Shown in pieces: positions 41,106 through 47,979 of a DNA stretch of 64,000 bases; position 1 is the stretch's first letter; each line of letters opens with the position of its first letter. The DNA is from a virus: the IMG/VR virus record IMGVR_UViG_3300007276_000035, positions 1-64,000 of that record; one strand, given 5' to 3'. The translations under genes and the position numbers were made by a program. The notes under the pieces are model-generated. The model was not told where the DNA came from. It searched no databases and saw only the letters and a list, made by a program, of their open reading frames with translations.

Positions 41106-41444
41106 ATGGGTTTGATAGTTGATGTTTTGCGTTCAAGCGGTATGGATTGTACTGCTAACGGTGTTTCAAGTCAAAGCGATTGTCTCCTTGTTGCTAATGT
41201 TGATGGTCCTTTTGATCCAGGCGAGTATGCGCACAGGATGCCGATCGTTAACGTAGTAGAGGGTAACCTCCCCGGAACGGTTAAAGTAGTTCCAGCTAAC
41301 ATTTACAACCAAGCGCCAGAGCGCGTAATGATGGGCGGTAACTACGCTGCATCAAGTGACGCTCGCTGGAATCGCAAGTTAGAGCAGATAGCTGGTTCAC
41401 GCCAGTCTGGTGCAGTTCCCATCCACGATCGTGTTGAGGCATAA
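41106..41444 (+). CDS. Accessory protein of the module C cluster
   Basis: 112 residues. MGLIVDVLRSSGMDCTANGV, then CLLVANVDGPFDPGEYAHRM and NLPGTVKVVPANIYNQAPER. I recognise the pattern as a phage hypothetical only. Codons are more GC rich than in nearby late genes. First gene behind module C; ACGGAG upstream. Confidence 0.6.
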   Translation: MGLIVDVLRSSGMDCTANGVSSQSDCLLVANVDGPFDPGEYAHRMPIVNVVEGNLPGTVKVVPANIYNQAPERVMMGGNYAASSDARWNRKLEQIAGSRQSGAVPIHDRVEA

Positions 41445-41447
41445 GAC

Positions 41448-41666
41448 ATGGACAAGAAAGCATACGAGTATTACCCTACGCGGGTTGAGTTTACCAAGTA
41501 CTTCTTGTCTGGTACACTTGAAGGCATGACAGTTACGGAGCGCATGGGTTTCATAACCTGGGATGACGCTTGCAAGTGGGCTGGTGGTGTAACAATGAGT
41601 GTCAAGTGCGACTACGTGGTACTTGAGATGCGCGACTTGCAGACTGGTGTTACGGAGAAGTTTTAA
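41448..41666 (+). CDS. Small accessory protein
   Basis: 72 residues: DKKAYEYYPTRVEFTKYFLS, TERMGFITWDDACKWAGGVT. Looks like a compact alpha/beta domain. It overlaps the next start by one base (TAATG). Function unknown. Confidence 0.55.
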   Translation: MDKKAYEYYPTRVEFTKYFLSGTLEGMTVTERMGFITWDDACKWAGGVTMSVKCDYVVLEMRDLQTGVTEKF

Positions 41667-41875
41667 TGGACTTGAACCCAGTTCAAACTGTTAGTAGTAA
41701 ACTGGCCCAGGCTGGTATTAGGTTTACAACAGAAGCATTTTTGAGTAACTTTTATGGTACACGGTTTATATTCGAATCACGCCGTGATGCTATAAAGGCA
41801 GAGAAGAAACTGGGCCGAGACTTCATTGTGCGAAAAAGCGGTATTACAAAAGAATGGTACCTGGAGATATTTTAA
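41666..41875 (+). CDS. Small accessory protein
   Basis: 69 residues: LNPVQTVSSKLAQAGIRFTT, FYGTRFIFESRRDAIKAEKK. Basic, alpha/beta. One-base overlaps on both sides place it in a tightly coupled run of genes. Function unknown. Confidence 0.55.
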   Translation: MDLNPVQTVSSKLAQAGIRFTTEAFLSNFYGTRFIFESRRDAIKAEKKLGRDFIVRKSGITKEWYLEIF

Positions 41876-42111
41876 TGCTAGTTGAATTTACTAAACCACT
41901 TGGCCCTTGGAAGACTATTTTCTGCAAGCTAGACGGTAAAGACTTAGCTCGAATACGTGACGCAGGGACTAACGGATATCAGGTAACTGTTACCCGCATG
42001 ATGTTCGAAGGACGGTTTGGTGCAACTAACACTAAGTATTTCAAAACACTAAAAACAGCAAAGAATTTTGTAGAAGATAATGCTGTAGCAATTACAACAG
42101 GAGTTAAGTAA
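41875..42111 (+). CDS. Small accessory protein
   Basis: 78 residues from the ATG at 41875, which overlaps the previous stop by one base and is favoured over the longer GTG frame. MLVEFTKPLGPWKTIFCKLD, then TKYFKTLKTAKNFVEDNAVA. It resembles its neighbour in size and layout. Function unknown. Confidence 0.55.
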   Translation: MLVEFTKPLGPWKTIFCKLDGKDLARIRDAGTNGYQVTVTRMMFEGRFGATNTKYFKTLKTAKNFVEDNAVAITTGVK

Positions 42112-42617
42112 TGTCCGAAGTTATTGACAGAGCTATAGAGTTTGCTACGAGGGCACACGGAACCCAGAAGAGAAAGTATACTGGCGAAGCGTATGTTACG
42201 CACCCTATTGCAGTCTCGAAAATTGTTGCTACGGTCCCTCACACTACAGCGATGCTGGTTGCTGCTATCCTTCACGACACAGTGGAAGATACGAATGTAA
42301 CACTCAGCGAAATTGAAGCAGAGTTTGGGTCGGAAGTAGCAATGCTGGTTAACTGGTTAACTGATGTTAGTCAACTAGAAGATGGTAACAGAGAGTTAAG
42401 AAAGGCTATAGATAGGGCTCATTCAGCAGAGGCACCGCCTGATGCACAAACAATCAAGGTGGCTGACCTTATACATAATACTATAAGTATTAGTCAACAC
42501 GATCCAGATTTTTGGAAAGTGTATCGACATGAAAAGCGAATGCTGCTCGATGCTCTTACACTTGCAGATGAAGCATTGCGGGACCAAGCAATTGCACAAT
42601 TAGAGAGGGTTTGGTAA
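42111..42617 (+). CDS. SpoT/MESH1-type HD hydrolase (putative alarmone hydrolase)
   Basis: 168 residues. The motifs of the RelA/SpoT hydrolase domain appear in order: FATRAHGTQKRKYTGEAYVT (His in RAH), YVTHPIAV (THP), AAILHDTVEDT (H-D, with the catalytic E-D), and IKVADLIHNT near 120 (A-D-x-x-H-N). The length fits a free-standing MESH1-like enzyme that removes the 3'-pyrophosphate of (p)ppGpp. It lies within the early module C gene run, so it may reduce the stringent response during infection. That role is inferred. Confidence 0.8.
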   Translation: MSEVIDRAIEFATRAHGTQKRKYTGEAYVTHPIAVSKIVATVPHTTAMLVAAILHDTVEDTNVTLSEIEAEFGSEVAMLVNWLTDVSQLEDGNRELRKAIDRAHSAEAPPDAQTIKVADLIHNTISISQHDPDFWKVYRHEKRMLLDALTLADEALRDQAIAQLERVW

Positions 42618-42829
42618 TGAAGCAGTATGCACGAATAAAAGACTACGGAGATGTCCTGATTCCTGTTGCACTACTTGAAAAGGTTGTTGCCCAAGGTTAC
42701 TTAGTTAGGACGGACTATGTAGATAGCAAAGAAATTCTGTCTGAGGTTTACCCGATACTAAACGTAGCAATGCACGATGAGAAGGAAGTTAAGGCTGTGT
42801 TAGCTCAGCAGATGTTAGAGGGAAAGTAG
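42617..42829 (+). CDS. Small accessory protein
   Basis: 70 residues from ATG 42617 (TAATG overlap with the hydrolase). KQYARIKDYGDVLIPVALLE, EVYPILNVAMHDEKEVKAVL. Alpha/beta, acidic. No recognised family. Confidence 0.55.
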   Translation: MKQYARIKDYGDVLIPVALLEKVVAQGYLVRTDYVDSKEILSEVYPILNVAMHDEKEVKAVLAQQMLEGK

Positions 42830-42830
42830 A

Positions 42831-43262
42831 ATGACTGATTACGTTGGTATAGAAACACTGAAAGGATTAACAATTGCTAGTGTCATAGACAGCGACGATG
42901 CCTGTATTGTATTCAAAACGGTATGTGGCAGAACATTCACGATGCAGCATTTTCAGGATTGCTGTGAAGCTGTTTATGTTGAAGACATCTGCGGAGATTG
43001 GGATGACATTATAGGTTCTCCTATAGTTGTAGCTGAAGAAGTGATCTCGACTGATGCTAAACCTTATGGCGATCCATTAATCGCCGCAGAACACATTTTA
43101 CGTAACGGAGACAATGAACCCGTGGATGCCGATGACTCTCATACTTGGACGTTTTACAAGTTAGACACAGTTAAAGGTGGTGTTACTATACGTTGGTTCG
43201 GCACTTCAAACGGCTACTACTCAGAATCGGTTTCTTTTTATGAAGGTGAGAATCCTCGGTAA
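42831..43262 (+). CDS. DUF7448-like phage protein
   Basis: 143 residues. The segment FTMQHFQDCCEAVYVEDICG, then DWDDIIGSPIVVAEEV, is the signature I recall for a widespread phage domain of unknown function (DUF7448). The Cys pair and acidic residues might bind metal. It is part of the early-type cluster and overlaps the next gene by one base. Confidence 0.65.
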   Translation: MTDYVGIETLKGLTIASVIDSDDACIVFKTVCGRTFTMQHFQDCCEAVYVEDICGDWDDIIGSPIVVAEEVISTDAKPYGDPLIAAEHILRNGDNEPVDADDSHTWTFYKLDTVKGGVTIRWFGTSNGYYSESVSFYEGENPR

Positions 43263-43564
43263 TGCAAGTATTACAGGAAATAACTAAGTGGGAGGAAAGC
43301 ACTCCTAACCACAAGTACTGGGTTAACAATGCAGGAAAGTTAGTTGCATTCGAAAACAGCTTTGGTTACACTAAATTTAATCGACCTTTGCGTTTTGATA
43401 AAGCAAGACGCAAGTTTACGATCCTGGAAACTATCGAGGAAGCACTTCCGAAAAACGCTCGTAAAGTGGAAGGCAGCAACGGAAAAATATACACAGTAAC
43501 TGAAGACAAGTGTTCTTGCCCTGGTTTTCGCTTTCGTGGAACTTGTAAACATATGAAAGATTAA
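43262..43564 (+). CDS. Small SWIM-like zinc finger protein
   Basis: 100 residues. The C-terminus reads CSCPGFRFRGTCKHMKD, the C-x-C-x(n)-C-x-H pattern of SWIM zinc fingers, which bind nucleic acid or proteins. The first 70 residues (LQEITKWEESTPNHKYWVNN) form a small alpha/beta domain. Last gene of the module C run. Regulatory role possible, not shown. Confidence 0.62.
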   Translation: MQVLQEITKWEESTPNHKYWVNNAGKLVAFENSFGYTKFNRPLRFDKARRKFTILETIEEALPKNARKVEGSNGKIYTVTEDKCSCPGFRFRGTCKHMKD

Positions 43565-43625
43565 ACAATTACCCACTTGATGTCTTAAGTGTAGCCTAAA
43601 GAACACGAGCATAACTCCTAGGTAT

Positions 43626-43633
43626 ACTAAATA
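43626..43633 (+). promoter_or_regulatory. Variant late box with leaderless spacing
   Basis: ACTAAATA, then 5 bases, then ATG 43639. The spacing equals that of three clear cases, but two bases differ from GATAAATA. Confidence 0.4.
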
Positions 43634-43638
43634 TAGTT

Positions 43639-44736
43639 ATGAATAATATCTATAACATATACCCAAATTTAAAAAAGCACGGACACAAAATAGCTTTATA
43701 CGATGACTTCTTGAACCGACTAAATCCTCAACTCACCGAGGATTTAAACACTTTACTAGAGGATCATCAGTATGTGTTTCTGTTACGTGATGAGATCTTG
43801 TCTGTAGACTACATACAAATACTACATAACCTAACAAAAGATATACCACCGGGACGATTGTTTCTGTTTGCAGCAAGTTTAAATCCTAAAGTGGCAGACT
43901 ATTACTACGAATATTGTGAGGAGTTGGGTGTTAGAGCAATACCATTAATACTTTCTTCATTGATTGATATGCCAGTCGGGCAGCATACACAGCCAAAGAT
44001 AAGTACTGGTGTTAGAAAAAAGAAGTTCTTGTGTTTTAATCGTGTACCTAGGGTACATAGAATAATGTTATTAAAAGGACTCCACGAAAGAAATTTGGTT
44101 GATCAAGGCTTTGTTTCATTCGGTTTTGATCCACTAACGCCTGACATCGTAATAGATAGTTTCCCTCCATCAATTAAAGATTTTCTTAATGAGCACAAAG
44201 ACAAATGGCCTCTACTGCTCGATTACGACGATATAGTTTCTGTTAGCCACACGTCAATGATTGATTCCAGCTTATACCCTCTATTCGAGAATTCTTATTT
44301 TAGTGTAGTAAGTGAAACATACTTCTTTAACGGAACAGAACAGGATCCTCCGCACCACTGGGAAAACAATTGGCAATATGTCTCTGTCCTAGCACCGTTT
44401 ATATTTAAAGATGATATATCTATAACCGAAAAGACGTTTAGAGCCATATTTCACAAACATCCATTTATAATAGCCGGTGCTCCACACTCGTTAGCTAAGA
44501 TAAGAGAATGGGGCTATCAGACTTTTTCGCCGTGGATAGACGAAAGCTACGATGCTTGTGAGGATCACGAAGCCAGACTAGAAATAATTCTAGAAGAAAT
44601 AAATAGACTGTGTAGTCTGTCAGATCAAGAATTAAATAAAATGATAAACGAAATGGCAGATGTGCTAGAACATAACTACAGACTATATATAAACAAACCA
44701 TACAACAGACAAATTACACAGGAACCGGTATTATGA
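43639..44736 (+). CDS. Glycosyltransferase-like protein
   Basis: 365 residues. KKKFLCFNRVPRVHRIMLLK near 127 and YFSVVSETYFF near 223, followed by ITEKTFRAIFHKHPFIIAGA near 262 and LAKIREWGYQTFSPWIDESY near 285, match a family of marine phage proteins resembling fucosyltransferase-type GT-B enzymes (T/S-E-K, then x-P-F/I-I). The acceptor is unknown. Its stop overlaps the deformylase start by 4 bases. Confidence 0.6.
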   Translation: MNNIYNIYPNLKKHGHKIALYDDFLNRLNPQLTEDLNTLLEDHQYVFLLRDEILSVDYIQILHNLTKDIPPGRLFLFAASLNPKVADYYYEYCEELGVRAIPLILSSLIDMPVGQHTQPKISTGVRKKKFLCFNRVPRVHRIMLLKGLHERNLVDQGFVSFGFDPLTPDIVIDSFPPSIKDFLNEHKDKWPLLLDYDDIVSVSHTSMIDSSLYPLFENSYFSVVSETYFFNGTEQDPPHHWENNWQYVSVLAPFIFKDDISITEKTFRAIFHKHPFIIAGAPHSLAKIREWGYQTFSPWIDESYDACEDHEARLEIILEEINRLCSLSDQELNKMINEMADVLEHNYRLYINKPYNRQITQEPVL

Positions 44737-45329
44737 AGCAGTATAATCCCTATGACAAATATTCATCATCTGACGGCTTGGTATTAGACACCCTAGTTGT
44801 AGATGATGGGAAATGCGAATTAGTAGAACCAAGCCACCCAGCCCTGCATAAACGCGCATCTTTGGACCCATTCGATGGCACTGATTGGGTAGAACGTGAA
44901 AAAGAAATGCTTGACCTTATGCACGGTAAGTTAGGTGTAGGGTTAGCGTCCCCTCAAATCGGCTCAAGCTATAATATGTTTGTGATGCATCATAGCATCC
45001 TAGGTGATATAGGTGTGTACAATCCAACAGTTTTAGAAACAGAAGGTAAAGACCTGATAGAAGAAGGTTGCTTGTCCTGGCCGTTGCTGTACATACCAAT
45101 ATCTAGACCCGAAAGAATTAAAGTTAGTTATACAAAAAATGATGGCGAGACTATAGTAGAGACATGGATGGACGGGATGGATGCTCGGTGTTTCTTACAC
45201 GAAGTAGATCATTTAAACGGTGTTAACTTTATAGACATCGTAAGTGAATTTAAACTAAAACGTGCAAAAGAAAAGAGAGACAAGTTTTTTAAAAAGATGT
45301 CCAGGTCAGCCAAGAGGGTCAAATCTTAA
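44733..45329 (+). CDS. def: Peptide deformylase
   Basis: 198 residues. The three family motifs are complete: GVGLASPQIG near 68 (G-x-G-L-A-x-P-Q-x-G), EGCLSWP near 111 (with the metal Cys), and HEVDHLNG near 152 (H-E-x-D-H). It removes formyl groups from new protein N-termini. Marine phages often carry one, supposedly to keep host or phage protein turnover active. Acts in the cytoplasm. It lies 3 bases before the GH6 gene. Confidence 0.93.
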   Translation: MKQYNPYDKYSSSDGLVLDTLVVDDGKCELVEPSHPALHKRASLDPFDGTDWVEREKEMLDLMHGKLGVGLASPQIGSSYNMFVMHHSILGDIGVYNPTVLETEGKDLIEEGCLSWPLLYIPISRPERIKVSYTKNDGETIVETWMDGMDARCFLHEVDHLNGVNFIDIVSEFKLKRAKEKRDKFFKKMSRSAKRVKS

Positions 45330-45332
45330 TAT

Positions 45333-46196
45333 ATGCTGAACCGATTTAATTTTTATATTAATGATTTTGACCGTGTAAAAGACTATAGGGCTGAATACCC
45401 TGAAGCAGGAAAGATATTTAACTATCCTACTAGTTTTTGGTTAGGAACCCGCAAGAATAAAAAACGTCGACAGGCAGCGAATGTGCATAAGAGAGTAGTG
45501 CGACTGATGAAGCGTGTTGCTCCTGCTGAGCCTGTTCTAGTGATATACAATTTGCCTGATCGTGACATGGGTAATCACAGTAAAGGTGGCGCTGCTGACG
45601 ACAAAGAATATCTAGAATTTATTCATGCTGTAGCTAGCGGTATAGGAAGTAGGAAACCCATTCTAATATTCGAACCAGACGCAATACCGCATAGTACAAT
45701 GATGACACAAGCACAACGAAAAAAACGATTATCATTAATGAAGAAAGCAATCAAGATATTAACTGAGGAGAGTTCTGCTTTAATTTATATAGATATAGGA
45801 CACAGCAATTGGTTGAGTGCTGAAGAAGCAGGAACATTATTCAACCAGGTATATGTAGAGGGGGTTTCTGGGTACAGTATTAATGTTAGTAACTTTCGCA
45901 CTAATAAAGAAAGTATGCGGTGGGGAGGTCAAGTTGGAGATTATGCGCTAGTAAGTAACTTTGTGGTAGATACTAGTCGCAATGGTAATGGGCCTTACGG
46001 CAATAATTGGTGTAACCCTCCGGGTAGATGTTTAGGAACAGCACCTACCTTAAATACACACAATGAGAACTGCGATGCTTTTTTATGGATTAAGGTGCCT
46101 GGCGAAAGTGATGGTACATGTAACAATGGACCACGAGCAGGCCGCTTTTGGCCAGAGTACGCTAGAGAGTTAGTTCGTAATACGTCTTGGCTTTAA
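45333..46196 (+). CDS. GH6-family glycoside hydrolase (cellulase-like)
   Basis: 287 residues. Blocks match GH6 endoglucanases and cellobiohydrolases throughout: VIYNLPDRDMGNHSKGG near 71 (D-R-D with the catalytic acid), FEPDAIPHS near 112, IDIGHSNWLS near 152, INVSNFRTN near 185, VVDTSRNGNG near 213, NWCNPPGRCLG near 227, and FLWIKVPGESDGTCNNGPRAG near 250. GH6 enzymes cut beta-1,4-glucan by inversion. No signal peptide is present, so release would need lysis, or it may be part of a virion. Very unusual for a phage. The stop overlaps that of the convergent minus-strand gene. Confidence 0.88.
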   Translation: MLNRFNFYINDFDRVKDYRAEYPEAGKIFNYPTSFWLGTRKNKKRRQAANVHKRVVRLMKRVAPAEPVLVIYNLPDRDMGNHSKGGAADDKEYLEFIHAVASGIGSRKPILIFEPDAIPHSTMMTQAQRKKRLSLMKKAIKILTEESSALIYIDIGHSNWLSAEEAGTLFNQVYVEGVSGYSINVSNFRTNKESMRWGGQVGDYALVSNFVVDTSRNGNGPYGNNWCNPPGRCLGTAPTLNTHNENCDAFLWIKVPGESDGTCNNGPRAGRFWPEYARELVRNTSWL

Positions 46197-46549
46197 GATA
46201 CGCCGCTTGGATCTGAAAAATCCTCAGCGTCTGGTGTAACAACTACGTTGTCTTTTTGATGGTCAGCATCAGGAACATTAATATCATTCTCTAAGTAATG
46301 CTTAACGCTACCAATATAATCATTAGCTTTGATAATCTTTGCTTGCCACCAATGCGGAAAGTCTGCATTATCTGGCGCACTGTCGAGCATCTTGTATAGC
46401 TCAACACAGTACTTGCCCATTTGAAACAGTTGCTTTTTAATAGCTGTGCGCTCATCGTCGGTATGACCTATCGATGTTTTTGCTGTTTCTTCTTCGCCGT
46501 CCTCGTTAATGATTCCAGCTAGCAATTGCATACGTTCTATTTCATTCAT
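46193..46549 (-). CDS. Conserved marine phage protein with LAG-type start
   Basis: 118 residues. It starts MNEIERMQLLAGIINEDGEE, an N-terminal element of the type E-x-x-x-L-A-G-I/L also seen at 48768. FPHWWQAKIIKANDYIGSVK near residue 64 is a conserved segment that I recognise from marine phages. Helical; acidic tail. It overlaps the upstream small gene by 4 bases. Role unknown, possibly head associated. Confidence 0.58.
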   Translation of the reverse strand: MNEIERMQLLAGIINEDGEEETAKTSIGHTDDERTAIKKQLFQMGKYCVELYKMLDSAPDNADFPHWWQAKIIKANDYIGSVKHYLENDINVPDADHQKDNVVVTPDAEDFSDPSGVS

Positions 46550-46740
46550 TTGTTCAATCTCTTCTTGAATGCTTCAAATAATGGTAACAAGTCTTGTCTA
46601 TGTGTACTAACTTCCTTACCGTCGAAGTAACTTGTAGTTACTAGTGTTAATTCTTTTTTGTTATCTATAATTTCCGTTTCTACTAACAAACGACTTTTAA
46701 TTCCGTCTATTATTTTTTCTTCTAGGTTTAAATTAAACAC
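46546..46740 (-). CDS. Small conserved phage protein
   Basis: 64 residues: FNLNLEEKIIDGIKSRLLVE, TLVTTSYFDGKEVSTHRQDL. Beta then helix. Coupled on both sides by short overlaps (4 bases and 1 base) in the minus-strand late block. Function unknown. Confidence 0.5.
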   Translation of the reverse strand: MFNLNLEEKIIDGIKSRLLVETEIIDNKKELTLVTTSYFDGKEVSTHRQDLLPLFEAFKKRLNK

Positions 46741-47570
46741 TAGTACTCGTCCCCATCATCACCCATTTCTCGCAGCTCTGTAACAGTATCCATCATAGTA
46801 GCCATGCTCTGTCCGGCGTAGCTATCATCACCAGCAGCACTCATGATGTGTCCGTACCAGTATGCTTCTGCACGATTTCTAACTTGCCCACTTGGTAGTA
46901 AGCCCATAGCTTGATCAGTTAGTTCCATAATTGTCTGTGCAATTTCTTCTAGTTCATCAGCAAGCATTGAGATATCACTATCTTCGCGTATAACAGATTC
47001 TTCTGTGTTGCCTTGTACTTCAGCTACAGCACCTTTTGCTTCTTCTTGTGTAAGCCAAGTAGCTACTGTTTTATTATTATCGCTGTAAATACTCCATGGC
47101 TCCATTGGTCGCCCAACTGCTCTCCATGGTGCAGGATAATCGTCGTTTGGTGCAAATGCATTTACCTGCGGCGCATCGCCAATCCTAAACCCTTTCTCTT
47201 TGTATGCGGCCACTTTTTTGTCGCTTTTAACTTTAACATCTTTAAGTATGCTAGAACCAGTATTAGTTTCGCCTTCGTCTGCTCTGTCCCGCCATGCGTC
47301 TAAGTCTTCGCCTAGGTCACTAAATACCGAAGAAAGATATGCGTGAACATCACTGCTACCAATTTCGTCTAGCTCTCTATCACCATAAAACTCAGCTGCT
47401 GATTCAACAGCTTGTAATACCTTTTCTGGACCATGCTTTTGAACTAGGTCCATGTACTGCATTTTAATACGATGCATAATAGAATCATATACTGCTCGCA
47501 TACTGTCAGTAGCCCATCTATCAAATGTGCTAGATTCAAATAAGTTTATTAGGTCACGCATGTTCTTCAT
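46740..47570 (-). CDS. Tagged late protein of unknown function
   Basis: 276 residues. The start MKNMRDLINLFESSTFDRWA is tag-like (LFES-S junction). A helical domain (residues 15-95) is followed by a small alpha/beta part (APWRAVGRPMEPWSIYSDNN, ATWLTQEEAKGAVAEVQ) and an acidic helical tail. AGGAATATAAC precedes the ATG. No enzyme motif is seen. Confidence 0.55.
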   Translation of the reverse strand: MKNMRDLINLFESSTFDRWATDSMRAVYDSIMHRIKMQYMDLVQKHGPEKVLQAVESAAEFYGDRELDEIGSSDVHAYLSSVFSDLGEDLDAWRDRADEGETNTGSSILKDVKVKSDKKVAAYKEKGFRIGDAPQVNAFAPNDDYPAPWRAVGRPMEPWSIYSDNNKTVATWLTQEEAKGAVAEVQGNTEESVIREDSDISMLADELEEIAQTIMELTDQAMGLLPSGQVRNRAEAYWYGHIMSAAGDDSYAGQSMATMMDTVTELREMGDDGDEY

Positions 47571-47609
47571 TGTTATATTCCTGTTGGTAATTTTCTAAAT
47601 TCGTTTATG

Positions 47610-47978
47610 TTATTGGCTTTTGAGCCACTTACATAACTCTTCAACGCTACCGTCGAAGAACTTAATAGCTGGCTTGCCCTTCTTACCATCGTGCCAATAA
47701 ACTGGACCTCCAGGTCTAGTGGTGCTGTACACATGCACTACTGCTAGACCATCTGGGCGGGTAATTATTGTGTGGGTGTTGCCTGGTGGTTCTTTAACAA
47801 CACAACCGGCTACTTTTTTACCTGCAGAAGATTGTATGGCACGAAGTAAATCCTTTTCCTTGCTCAATGCTTTCTCCAGGTCCCTAACACGTTTTTTGGC
47901 TGCCACAAGATCGTCCTGCGTGTACTTCTTTTTGTTCGCTTCCTCAATTTTCTCTAATAGGATTCTAAATTCGTTCAT
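47610..47978 (-). CDS. Tagged small basic late protein
   Basis: 122 residues. MNEFRILLEKIEEANKKKYT is a tag-like helix, continued by a coiled coil (DLVAAKKRVRDLEKALSKEK). The C-terminal half is a compact alpha/beta domain (THTIITRPDGLAVVHVYS; KGKPAIKFFDGSVEELCKWL). Unknown role; part of the minus-strand late operon. Confidence 0.55.
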   Translation of the reverse strand: MNEFRILLEKIEEANKKKYTQDDLVAAKKRVRDLEKALSKEKDLLRAIQSSAGKKVAGCVVKEPPGNTHTIITRPDGLAVVHVYSTTRPGGPVYWHDGKKGKPAIKFFDGSVEELCKWLKSQ

Positions 47979-47979
47979 G

